Assembly (NCBI GenBank): GCA_021776735.1
Contig: JAJFFH010000066.1
Span: 124,001-188,000 of the forward strand
DNA: 64,000 bases
From: Planctomycetota bacterium
Lineage (GTDB): Bacteria; Planctomycetota; PLA2
Direction of reading: 5' to 3'
A model generated the notes under the pieces. It saw only the letters and a program-made list of their open reading frames with translations, did no database searches and had not been told where the DNA came from. The position numbers were made by a program, and so were the translations under genes. Every line of letters begins with the position of its first letter. The stretch's first letter is position 1. Positions 43,115-51,023 of the stretch are shown in pieces.

Positions 43115-44257
43115 GTGATTCGACAAAAGACCCAGACTGCTCCGACAGCCGGGCTTGCGACGAGGGACGCTCTTGCGGCCCGCGCCGCTGCTCGTTCCGG
43201 CGTGTCCGACGAGACCGCACACGCGGTCGTCGGTGCATTTCTCGATGCCTGTCGGGACGCGCTTCTTGCCGGCGAGACTGTGGAGTTGAGTGGACTGCTC
43301 GACTTGAACGTCGTCACGGAGCCCGCTCGCATTCGGCGCGACCCGAGTGGTCGCTTTTCCGAGATCGCGCCGGCCAACAGTCGCCTCGACGTGCGGGTGG
43401 GCGTTGACCTTGAGGATCGCCTCGCGTCGCATCGCGCCGCGGCGGTCGTCCTCGTGATGCCGCGCTCGGGCACGTTCGGCGAGATTCTTTCCGAGCACTT
43501 CGCCAAACTCGGCTGGCAGGTCCAGCCCGCCGAGGATCTCGCCGGGTGCCGTGCTCTGTTGGAGGGCGGGCGGCCGTACATGCTGGTCGTCGATCACGCT
43601 CTCGAGGAGCGCGACGAACTGGTGGCCGAGATCAAGGCTTCGTGGCGCACGAACCCGGTCCCGATCGTCACCCTGCATACGCGCTTTGAGGACTTGCGCC
43701 ATCCCGACCGGCTGCTCGTGCTCGGCGATCTCGCCGTCTTTGAGCCCGTCGCGATGCATCCGTTCCTGCGTTCGATGGACCAGGTGCTGGCGCAGGCGAG
43801 CGAGGAAGCCGCGGTGTTCGAGCGGCAGCTCCACTTCCGGACGCCCGCGCGTGAGGAGGAAATCCTGCGCGGTTTCGACCTGTCCGACGGGTTCTTCAAG
43901 GACGCGGGATTCCGCGCCGACGCGCTCGTCGGGCTAACCACGGCGTTTCGCGAGGCGGTGCGCAACGCGGAGATTCACGGCTCGGCCGAGGACTCGAGCC
44001 GCGGCATCGACGTGCAACTCCTGCTCGACCATCAAAAGGTCACCGTCATCGTCGAGGACGAGGGCCCGGGCTTCGAGCACAGCGAGTACCTGGAGCGGCT
44101 GGAGGCCGAGGCGCCCGTGTCGATGGCGCGGCAGCGGCATGCGCAGGGTGAGATCGGCGGTCTCGGCATTTATCTCATGCACCGGTGCGCCGACCGCCTG
44201 GAATACAACGATCGCGGCAACCGGGTCACGATCACCAAGTACCGTCCGGAGGCATAG
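43115..44257 (+). CDS. HU-like / receiver-like / HATPase anti-sigma kinase
   Basis: The 380-residue protein starts at the GTG at 43115. Residues 14-103 resemble an HU/IHF DNA-binding subunit (DALAARAAARSGVSDETAHAVVGAFL, ending in LEDRLA). Residues 110-225 look like a response-regulator receiver (VVLVMPRSG, LVVDHALEERDEL). Residues 265-378 are an RsbW-type HATPase with the N box (AFREAVRNAEIHG), the G1 box (VEDEGPGF) and GGLGIYLMHRCAD. RsbW-like proteins bind sigma factors and phosphorylate a STAS partner, which is encoded next. The DNA-binding-like front domain is unusual. Confidence 0.75.
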   Translation: MIRQKTQTAPTAGLATRDALAARAAARSGVSDETAHAVVGAFLDACRDALLAGETVELSGLLDLNVVTEPARIRRDPSGRFSEIAPANSRLDVRVGVDLEDRLASHRAAAVVLVMPRSGTFGEILSEHFAKLGWQVQPAEDLAGCRALLEGGRPYMLVVDHALEERDELVAEIKASWRTNPVPIVTLHTRFEDLRHPDRLLVLGDLAVFEPVAMHPFLRSMDQVLAQASEEAAVFERQLHFRTPAREEEILRGFDLSDGFFKDAGFRADALVGLTTAFREAVRNAEIHGSAEDSSRGIDVQLLLDHQKVTVIVEDEGPGFEHSEYLERLEAEAPVSMARQRHAQGEIGGLGIYLMHRCADRLEYNDRGNRVTITKYRPEA

Positions 44258-44258
44258 C

Positions 44259-45335
44259 GTGCAGGCCGATCTCGTTCTCCGTGCCAAGATCCGCGACGAT
44301 GGCGTGTTCACGATTCACGCCGCCGGCGTGATCGACGCCCACACCCTGGACAAGTTCGAGGGCGGACTGAAGCAGGCGCTAGCCAAAGGCGCCAAGTCGC
44401 TTCTGCTCGACCTCGACGAAGTCCGCTACGTCAACTCGTCCGGCTTCGGCGAAATCATCCGCTACTTCGACCGGCTGCGTGCCAAGGGCGGCACGATCGT
44501 GCTGTCCCGTGTTCCGCCCAAGGTCGGTGTCATTCTGGAGATGCTCGGGCTCAAGAGCCTGATCCCGATCGCGCCTTCCATCCCGGAGGGGCTCAAGCTG
44601 GCGGCGCAGGGTGCGAACGCGCTTCCGGATACATCGCCGTCCGTTCCTCCCGTTCTCCCGTCCGACGCATTGACCAAGACCTTGGATCGGGGCGGGGCGG
44701 ATTCCAGCGGAGGATCTCCGACGGAACCCGTCAGCACGCTCAACCGACTTCCGACCGAGTCCGGCGGCATGCGTGTGCGCTCCAACCGTCCGGTGCAGAC
44801 CACGGACAAGCGCACCGTCGTCTGCCCGTTTTGCGACACGCGCTTGCGTATCGGCGGCGAGGGTCGTTGGGCCTGTGCCGCATGCGGTGCGCCGTTCACG
44901 AGCACGTGCGAGGGCGGGATCGCGTTCGACTGGTCGCGCGCGAACGCCGAGGCGATGCACATGACCTTCGACGCTTCGCCGCGCACGCTTGCCGCGATCG
45001 CGGGCCTCGTCGAGGGTGTGCTCGTGGAGCGGCGGGTGTCGCACGCGCGCATGCGCCGGTTCGCCCGCGAGGCCGCCCACGTCTGCCACCTGATCGCCGA
45101 ACACGCGTTTACCGACCAGCGGCGCGGGCCGCTGCACGTTCTGCTGCTCGCCGGTCCGCAACGGCTGCACATCCGCATCGTCGATCGTGGCCAGTCGCTC
45201 GAGGACGAGGGCAAGCGATTGTTCTCGACCCAGGCGCGGCTGTTCCTCGACTTTCGCTACGCGTCGCCGATCGAGGGCGTCAACGTCACCGAGTTCGCGT
45301 TTGCGTATGCCGGTGGCGGGGTGTTCGCCACATGA
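44259..45335 (+). CDS. STAS anti-anti-sigma protein with zinc ribbon and degenerate HATPase
   Basis: The 358-residue protein starts at a GTG one base after the previous stop codon. Residues 1-115 are a STAS domain (LLLDLDEVRYVNSSGFGEI), whose Ser in SSG is the usual phosphorylation site. After a low-complexity linker comes a zinc ribbon (Cys189, Cys192, Cys206, Cys209). Residues 237-356 resemble an RsbW-type ATPase (REAAHVCHLIAEHAF, LHIRIVDRGQSL) but lack the N-box Asn, so it is probably inactive. It is the expected partner of the upstream kinase and the downstream PP2C. Confidence 0.75.
   Translation: MQADLVLRAKIRDDGVFTIHAAGVIDAHTLDKFEGGLKQALAKGAKSLLLDLDEVRYVNSSGFGEIIRYFDRLRAKGGTIVLSRVPPKVGVILEMLGLKSLIPIAPSIPEGLKLAAQGANALPDTSPSVPPVLPSDALTKTLDRGGADSSGGSPTEPVSTLNRLPTESGGMRVRSNRPVQTTDKRTVVCPFCDTRLRIGGEGRWACAACGAPFTSTCEGGIAFDWSRANAEAMHMTFDASPRTLAAIAGLVEGVLVERRVSHARMRRFAREAAHVCHLIAEHAFTDQRRGPLHVLLLAGPQRLHIRIVDRGQSLEDEGKRLFSTQARLFLDFRYASPIEGVNVTEFAFAYAGGGVFAT
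44632..44643 (-). repeat. dispersed motif, exact core
   Basis: In the linker codons of the STAS gene, antisense; the gene reads DTSPSVPP. Confidence 0.85.
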
Positions 45336-46315
45336 GCGAGCTCTATCGGGAATCCCTCTATCGGGGATCCGAGGCCTCGCTGGCGGCCGTGATCGGCGGC
45401 GCGGTGACCCGGGAACAACTGCTGCGATCGGCGCGGATCGAGGGGCGCGGCGGTTCGCCGCTGGTGCGTTCGCTCCTCGCGCAATCGCTGCCGGCCGTGC
45501 ACGACCTGGCCCTGGCCTACGGCGCCGCGGGCACGACCCTGCGCCTCGACGGTACGCTGCTCCAGGTTTCGCCGCACGCCACCCGTCTCATCGACATCGA
45601 TCTCATGCGCCACGAACGGTGCGTGCCCGTGGAGATTCTCGACGACCTCTGCATTCTCGCCGTGTCGGCCGGTCGCGCCGCGCGCGCCGCCGCAGCGATT
45701 CGCGAGGCGCTTCAGCGCGATGTGTTGCCGGTGGTCGCGAACAGCGACGAGATCGACGCCCTGCTCGCCAACCTGCAACCGTCCCCCTCCGCGGTTCCGT
45801 GCGGTCCGATCCCGCGTCGCGACTCGCCGGTGCACACGCGGTTTCGCGAGCTCGTTCTCGAGGACGCGCTCGTGAACGCCGTGTCGATGCCCGAGCCGGC
45901 CTCCGAGGCGGCCGTCACTTCCGAGGTGGCACCCAAGAAACCGGAATTGGCTTCCGAAAAGACCGTCGCACCCGTAATGCCCGCCGTACCCGAGACGCCC
46001 CGCAAGACGCCCGAGTTCGATCCGGTGCGCCACGAAACCGAGGTGCCCCGCCAGAAGCAGAACCCGGGAGAGCATCGGGACAACCCGTCGAAGGGCCAAC
46101 CCGTGGGCCGGTCCAAGGACAAGCCGGGGAAGCGAACGGGCCTCCCCGCGCCGGAATCCGAGGCGCGAAGACGGGACCGCGATGTTGCCGGCGGTCCGGG
46201 TGCCCCGATCAAGACGGACGGACCAGGCAAGACCGATAGACCAGACAAGACGGATGGGCCCGGCGCGGCTCGGTCGCCCGATACTGGTCGGCGCGGCGAG
46301 GAGGAGACGCGATGA
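45332..46315 (+). CDS. MshEN (GspE N-terminal)-like domain protein
   Basis: The 327-residue protein overlaps both neighbours by ATGA. Residues 1-145 have the layout of an MshEN domain: VSPHATRLIDIDLMRHERCVPVEILDDLCILAVSAGRA and DVLPVVANSDEIDALL. MshEN domains bind cyclic di-GMP in secretion ATPases and in stand-alone regulators, but the RLxx motif for the nucleotide is not clear here. The C-terminal half is low-complexity (Pro, Glu, Lys, Asp). It may supply a second-messenger input to the switch module; this is inference. Confidence 0.6.
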   Translation: MSELYRESLYRGSEASLAAVIGGAVTREQLLRSARIEGRGGSPLVRSLLAQSLPAVHDLALAYGAAGTTLRLDGTLLQVSPHATRLIDIDLMRHERCVPVEILDDLCILAVSAGRAARAAAAIREALQRDVLPVVANSDEIDALLANLQPSPSAVPCGPIPRRDSPVHTRFRELVLEDALVNAVSMPEPASEAAVTSEVAPKKPELASEKTVAPVMPAVPETPRKTPEFDPVRHETEVPRQKQNPGEHRDNPSKGQPVGRSKDKPGKRTGLPAPESEARRRDRDVAGGPGAPIKTDGPGKTDRPDKTDGPGAARSPDTGRRGEEETR

Positions 46316-47571
46316 CGCAGCGTGTCAAACACAGCGCGGCCAGGCGTGCCGCGCGCGCGTCGTTCGCCGCCGCATCCGCGGTCGCGCTCTATACAGCCGC
46401 GGCGTTTGGCCTGTTCATTTACGCCGGGATGGCACCGGCGGTTGCCTGTCTCGCGGCCGCGCTTGTCGGCGTCGGCATTGCGGCGATCGCGGCGCGCGTC
46501 GTTCGGCGTGGCGAGGAGCGGACCAAGGCCGTAAGTTTTGCCCGCGCACAACTCGAGACCGCGCGGGACGCCGTTGTACCGGGCACGGCTGGCGCGGATC
46601 ACGAAACATCGCCGTCCCGCCCCAAGGCTCCGATTCAGCGCGTGGATGCCAAGCAGGCGTCGCGCGAGATCGGGCGCAAGGGAGCGCCGGCTGCCATGGC
46701 GTCCGCAGGCGGCTCGAAAACGGCGCCTGTGGTGGCTAGAATGGGGCCGCAGAACCGGGACACTGCACTCCAAGACCGCGAGAGCCGCGCGAGTCGCGAG
46801 ATTCAGGAGGCGCTGCTGCCGCGGGACGTGCCCTTTGTTGGTGGCTACCACATCGAGGTCGACTATCAGCCCTGCGGAGCGCTGGGCGGCGACTTCTACG
46901 ATTTTCGAGAGTACGAGGACGGGCGGCTGCTCCTCACGCTGGGCGACGTGTCCGGCAAGGGGCCCGCGGGCGCCATCGTCATGGCGATGGTCCAAACGCT
47001 GTTTCGCGAGAATGCACCCGTGGCGACCGGTCCGGCCGACCTGCTTGCGCGGGTCAACGACAGGTTTTCCGGTGCGCTCGGCAAGGGCGTGTTCGTTACC
47101 GCGCTGGCTGCGGTTCTCGACCCGCATCGCAACCGGCTCTCGCTGGCGGGCGCGGGGCATCATCCCGTTCTCCTGCTCAACCCGGCGGAGCGGCGCACGA
47201 CGCGTGTCGCTGCCCGCGGCCTGGCGTTGGGGCTCGTGGCGGGCGACTCGTTTGCCCATGCACTCGTTGATACGAGCATCGATTTGGCGCCGGGCGACAG
47301 CCTGTTGCTGTTTACGGACGGCGCCACTGATTCCGTCGAGGACTTGGCGCGCGATGTCGGCGAAAACCGCTTCCTGGCTGCCGCGGCCGCCGCCGTGCTG
47401 CCCGGTCCGCACGGCGCCCTGCAACGACTGCGCGACGATCTGTGGAGCAGCAGCAGCCGCCGCGACGATACGACACTGATGCTTGTGTCACGCGTGGGCG
47501 GCGCCGTGTTGGAGCGTGTCACTCCCCAGCGATCCGGCACGGCCCAGGCGACGCCGCTGGAGGGCTCCTGA
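46312..47571 (+). CDS. membrane SpoIIE/RsbU-type PP2C phosphatase
   Basis: The 419-residue protein has two membrane segments (about residues 17-60), a linker to 160 and a PP2C domain of the SpoIIE family. Metal-binding acidic residues are visible in LGGDFYDF, LTLGDVSGKGPAGAIVMAM and LLLFTDGATDSVEDL. It lacks a recognisable outer sensor domain. It probably dephosphorylates the STAS protein of the same operon, completing a partner switch. A motif copy lies in the variable linker (HETSPSRPK). Confidence 0.88.
   Translation: MTQRVKHSAARRAARASFAAASAVALYTAAAFGLFIYAGMAPAVACLAAALVGVGIAAIAARVVRRGEERTKAVSFARAQLETARDAVVPGTAGADHETSPSRPKAPIQRVDAKQASREIGRKGAPAAMASAGGSKTAPVVARMGPQNRDTALQDRESRASREIQEALLPRDVPFVGGYHIEVDYQPCGALGGDFYDFREYEDGRLLLTLGDVSGKGPAGAIVMAMVQTLFRENAPVATGPADLLARVNDRFSGALGKGVFVTALAAVLDPHRNRLSLAGAGHHPVLLLNPAERRTTRVAARGLALGLVAGDSFAHALVDTSIDLAPGDSLLLFTDGATDSVEDLARDVGENRFLAAAAAAVLPGPHGALQRLRDDLWSSSSRRDDTTLMLVSRVGGAVLERVTPQRSGTAQATPLEGS
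46607..46618 (-). repeat. dispersed motif, one mismatch
   Basis: In the linker codons of the PP2C gene, antisense; the gene reads ETSPSR. First core base differs (G for C). Confidence 0.7.
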
Positions 47572-47730
47572 TAGGTTCGCGGTAGTGCGTGGCCAGGTTC
47601 CCCGGCCTTTTTTCGGGAAGACCTGGGCTTGCGCGCCCAGAATCGTCTACACTTTGCGCTACGCCGGTTTGAGAACTGCACCTGGGTGATGATGACAACG
47701 GCACCGGTATTCGTCCGACTAGTGTCTTGG

Positions 47731-47786
47731 CATCAACGGCTGACGCCGTTGATGAGTGTCTTTGGCTCAACGGCGCACGCCGTTGA
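47731..47786. repeat. tandem palindromic hairpins
   Basis: CATCAACGGC/GCCGTTGATG with a 4-nt loop, followed 12 bases later by TCAACGGC/GCCGTTGA with a 4-nt loop. The two units are related, like a paired REP-type element. Confidence 0.65.
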
Positions 47787-47814
47787 TGCGTCTCTGTCAA
47801 ACTGAATCTGCGGT

Positions 47815-47972
47815 CGAGCCAGGGTTGTCCCTCCTCGGAGGGTCGTAAAAACGACACCTTCACTCCATACCATTACCCTATTCTCAATTCTCAGACTGTT
47901 TTCCCTGGCTCGCCATTTAATCCGCACATCGACCAGCCGATTGAACAGCCGTCCTTAACGGGCGGCTTTTTT
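47815..47972 (+). ncRNA. candidate structured small RNA
   Basis: CGAGCCAGGG (47815-47824) pairs exactly with CCCTGGCTCG (47903-47912). Inside are CCCTC/GAGGG with a CTCG loop (47829-47842) and GTCGT/ACGAC with an AAAA loop (47842-47855). A strong intrinsic terminator follows at 47948-47972. No family is recognised and no promoter is obvious, so the 5' end is uncertain. Confidence 0.4.
47948..47972 (+). terminator. intrinsic terminator
   Basis: GCCGTCC pairs with GGGCGGC (one G-U pair) around a TTAAC loop and is followed by six T. This is the only clear classical Rho-independent terminator I see in the window. It acts on plus-strand transcripts. Confidence 0.8.
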
Positions 47973-47976
47973 CGTG

Positions 47977-48756
47977 TCAATCCCGCAGGGCGCGCACGAA
48001 CGAGCGGACGCGAGCGGCATCGACCGCGTTGCTCGTTCGGCCGCCGCGTTTCAGGGCGGTGCCGACGATCAGGCCGTCGGCGATTTCGAGCAGCGCCGCA
48101 GCGTTTTTTTTCGTGGCGCCGCTGCCGACGAGCAGTGTCGTCTTGGGCGCTGCGCTCCGGACGCGTTCGAGGTCGGCGGGATCGGTCGGATGTCCGGTCG
48201 CCGAACCGGACACGATCACGCCGTCCGCGCCCGCACGTTCCACCAGGTCCGCGGCGGTGCGGCCGATATCGGTCGGCACGAGCGGGGCGGCGTGTTTGAC
48301 GTGCACGTCGGCCCAGATGCGGATGCCTTGGGCGCCCAGCGCCGCGCGGGCGCGCAGGGTCGCGGCGGCTTCGCCTTCGACAAGGCCCTGGTCCGTGGCC
48401 ATCACGCCCGCGTGAACGTTGACGCGGATGAACGAGGCTCCGGTGGCGACGGCCACGCCGAGGGCGGCGCGCGCGTCATTGCGCAGCGCGTTGACGCCGA
48501 CCGGGAGATCGACCGTATCCGCGACCGCGGCAGCGCAGCGAGCGAGCGCCGCGATGGTTTCGGGCGGCAGTCCCGACTTCAAGAACGGTGCGTCGCCGTA
48601 GTTCTCGACGATGACCGCCGCCGCGCCCCCTTTTTGATACGCTGCGGCGTCACGCACCGCCCGGCGGATGATGGCGTCCATGCCGCCGCCGTAGCCGGGA
48701 CTCCCTGGCAGGGCCAGCAGATGGACGACTCCGACTAAACGCCCTCTCGACAGCAT
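47977..48756 (-). CDS. BtpA/SgcQ-family protein
   Basis: The 259-residue protein has the TIM-barrel-like BtpA layout: GVVHLLALPGSPGYGG at the start, AVIVENYGDAPF, VGVNALRNDARAALGVAVATGASFIRVNV, and near the end LLVGSGATKKNAAALLEIADGLIVGTALKRGG. BtpA was linked to photosystem I stability in cyanobacteria; elsewhere its role is unknown. It is divergent from the M1 peptidase with 23 bases between start codons. Confidence 0.88.
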   Translation of the reverse strand: MLSRGRLVGVVHLLALPGSPGYGGGMDAIIRRAVRDAAAYQKGGAAAVIVENYGDAPFLKSGLPPETIAALARCAAAVADTVDLPVGVNALRNDARAALGVAVATGASFIRVNVHAGVMATDQGLVEGEAAATLRARAALGAQGIRIWADVHVKHAAPLVPTDIGRTAADLVERAGADGVIVSGSATGHPTDPADLERVRSAAPKTTLLVGSGATKKNAAALLEIADGLIVGTALKRGGRTSNAVDAARVRSFVRALRD

Positions 48757-48759
48757 CCC

Positions 48760-48775
48760 GGCAGTCTATACTGCC
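48760..48775. promoter_or_regulatory. palindrome shared by two divergent promoters
   Basis: GGCAGT and ACTGCC flank a CTAT centre in the 23-base gap between divergent start codons. TATACT reads toward the peptidase and TATAGA toward the BtpA gene, so both -10 boxes overlap the palindrome. Either mRNA would have almost no leader. A regulator bound here could control both genes. Confidence 0.5.
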
Positions 48776-48779
48776 GCCC

Positions 48780-51023
48780 GTGCGGACCCGGTCGATTCTT
48801 CTTCTTGTTGTCCTCGCCCTGTGGCTGTTCGGATCCGAGCGCGTCAACGTGAACGCGGACGCGCCGAAGCGTTCCGCGCGCCTCGTGTCGTACACGATTC
48901 GGGCCGACCTCGATCCCGCCCGCAAGGCCATCACGGGCGACATGGATTTCGTTTGGAAAAACCCGACGGACGAGCCGGTCGACCACCTGTTTTTCCACCT
49001 GTACCTGAACGCGTTCGCGAGCAAGGACTCGACGTACCTGCGGGAGGCGGCGGGCAAGGGCAAGGCGGGCAGCAGTTGGAAAGAGGAACACGCCGGCTCG
49101 GTGCGCGTGGTCTCGATGCAGCGCGAGGACGGTGACGAGTTGTGGACGAACGAGCGGCGCACGTTCGTTGCGCCCGACGACGGCAACGAAAAAGACAGGA
49201 CGCTGGCGCGGGTGCAGCTTCCCGCTCCCGTCGGCCCCGGCGATTCGCTGTCGCTGCGTATTCGTTTTGTCTCGCACATGCCGCGCGTGATGCACCGGAC
49301 CGGCTGGGCAGGCAACCCCGACGATCCCGACGACATGTTTTTCATGGTCGCGCAGTGGTTTCCGAAGATCGCAGTCGTTTCGCGCGGCGCGGACGGCAAA
49401 CCACACTGGAACGCGCACCAGTTCCACAAGAACACCGAGTTCTTCTCCGACTACGGCACCTACCTCGTCTCGATCACGGTGCCCGAGGGTTACGTGGTCG
49501 GCGCAACCGGCAAGGCGACGGCGGCACCAACCAAGGTCAGCGACGGGCGCGTGACGTGGGTCTTTGCGCAACAAGACGTGCACGACTTTGCGTGGACCGC
49601 GTCGCCGCACTACGTCGTGCGCGACTTCACGTGGGACTTCGCCGGGTTCCTCGAGTACGCCCCGCCGGCCATGGCGAAGAACCTCGCCGCACTACAGGAA
49701 CGGACGGCGATGCACCTGGGCCGCCCGGCCGCCGAGATCCGTCCGCAAAAGAAAGTCGCCGTCCGTTTGCTGTTGCAGCGGGATCATGCGGACCTCTCCG
49801 AGCGCTTCTATCGCGCGGTTGGAGCGTCGCTGTGCTGCTACGGCCTCTGGTTCGGCGAGTATCCGTACGACACGCTGACGGTTGTCGTGCCTCCGAAGGG
49901 CGGCGGGGCGGCGGGCGGCATGGAGTACCCGACGCTGATCACGGTGTGGGGGGATCGGCTCGCGCCCGACTATTCGACGGGCATGGAAGGCGTGACGATT
50001 CACGAGTTCGGACACCAGTATTTCTATGGGCTCATCGGCACCAACGAGTTCGAGGAGGCCTGGCTGGACGAGGGGTTCACGTCGTACACCGACGCGCGCG
50101 TGTTCGAGGTGGCGTACGGCGCCGGCTCGACACGCACGCGCTACCCGCCGTTTCACACTCCGTTTCACCGGCCGTTCGCGGCGCCGCGCGTGTTTTCGCG
50201 CGTGGCCAAGGTGCTCGGGCTCGACTCGTGGCTCGGCAAGGTGCCCGTGCCGTGGGAGGCGCCCTCGTCGCTGGCGGCGGCGCCGAAGCCCAATCCGTGT
50301 TACGACTACCTGCGCGAGCTGCCCGCGCTGCATCTTCCGGCGCGCGTGCCCGTGCCCGCGCCGCTCTCTCGACGCAACTGGTGGCTTGGGCGGCGCACCG
50401 ACGACGCGATGGTCATGCCCGGCTGGCACTTCGCTTCGCGTGGCGACTACGCGGTCAACGCCTACGGCCGGCCGACGCTGTTCTTGTATTGCCTGCGCGG
50501 GTTGATGGGGGAGGCGGCGTTCGACCGGGCGCTGCGCGAGTACGCCACGACATGGCGCTTCGGTCACCCGCGCACCGAGGACCTGATGACGATTCTGTCC
50601 CGGCACGCGGCGGGCCTGGACGGGTTCCTGCGCTCGATGACCGACGGCGCCGGGCGGTTCGACGCCGCGATCGTTGCGGCGAGCCAGCGCAAGCGCGAGG
50701 ACGGCCAGTGGGTGTGGGAGGTGCGCGTGCAGCGGCGTGGAAGCGTGCCCGTGCCCCTGGAGATCGAGGTCGACGGCGAGACGACGTGGCGCTGGGACAG
50801 CCGGGCGCGGGCGACGACGCAGACGTTTCGCGCGGTGCGCAAGACGAAGATGGGCGTCGTGCGGCTCGGGCCGGACTGGATGCGTGCGCTCGACGCCGAC
50901 CTGTCGAATAACGCGCGGGTGGTCGAGGGGCCGCCCGATCGGCGCGCCGCGCTCGCCCTGGCCGTGCAGTGGTCGTTGTTTGCGGAGGAGATCGTGCGGT
51001 CGCACGCGGGGTTGGGCCGGTGA
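48780..51023 (+). CDS. M1-family zinc metallopeptidase
   Basis: The 747-residue protein starts at a GTG and has an N-terminal hydrophobic leader. The N-terminal beta domain (VSYTIRADLDPARKAITGDMDFVWKN) leads to the catalytic domain with the exopeptidase motif variant GGMEYPTL and the zinc site HEFGHQYFYGLIGTNEFEEAWLDE (HExxH, then Glu 18 residues on). The enzyme probably acts outside the cytoplasm. The stretch between the two domains carries a pair of motif copies in opposite orientation (peptides ERTAMHL and VAVRLLL). It overlaps the next gene by GTGA. Confidence 0.93.
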   Translation: MRTRSILLLVVLALWLFGSERVNVNADAPKRSARLVSYTIRADLDPARKAITGDMDFVWKNPTDEPVDHLFFHLYLNAFASKDSTYLREAAGKGKAGSSWKEEHAGSVRVVSMQREDGDELWTNERRTFVAPDDGNEKDRTLARVQLPAPVGPGDSLSLRIRFVSHMPRVMHRTGWAGNPDDPDDMFFMVAQWFPKIAVVSRGADGKPHWNAHQFHKNTEFFSDYGTYLVSITVPEGYVVGATGKATAAPTKVSDGRVTWVFAQQDVHDFAWTASPHYVVRDFTWDFAGFLEYAPPAMAKNLAALQERTAMHLGRPAAEIRPQKKVAVRLLLQRDHADLSERFYRAVGASLCCYGLWFGEYPYDTLTVVVPPKGGGAAGGMEYPTLITVWGDRLAPDYSTGMEGVTIHEFGHQYFYGLIGTNEFEEAWLDEGFTSYTDARVFEVAYGAGSTRTRYPPFHTPFHRPFAAPRVFSRVAKVLGLDSWLGKVPVPWEAPSSLAAAPKPNPCYDYLRELPALHLPARVPVPAPLSRRNWWLGRRTDDAMVMPGWHFASRGDYAVNAYGRPTLFLYCLRGLMGEAAFDRALREYATTWRFGHPRTEDLMTILSRHAAGLDGFLRSMTDGAGRFDAAIVAASQRKREDGQWVWEVRVQRRGSVPVPLEIEVDGETTWRWDSRARATTQTFRAVRKTKMGVVRLGPDWMRALDADLSNNARVVEGPPDRRAALALAVQWSLFAEEIVRSHAGLGR
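49701..49712 (+). repeat. dispersed motif, exact core, paired with a degenerate inverted copy
   Basis: Inside the M1 peptidase gene, sense, read as ERTAMHL. A two-mismatch copy in opposite orientation follows at 49754-49765 (KKVAVRLLL) with the full TTTGCT flank. Confidence 0.85.

Larger units (their letters stand above)
47572..47976. other. 405-bp non-coding stretch with hairpins and a terminator
   Basis: No open frame here looks coding. The stretch holds two tandem palindromic hairpins (47731-47754 and 47767-47786), a structured region closed by a 10-bp inverted repeat (47815-47912), and a canonical plus-strand terminator (47948-47972). Together these suggest a small RNA on the plus strand, or a long structured leader/trailer after the PP2C gene. 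Confidence 0.6.

Noticed and set aside
47294..47305. CGGACGGCGCCA in the PP2C gene looks like a motif copy
   Set aside because: It encodes the conserved TDGATD of PP2C phosphatases and differs at three core bases.
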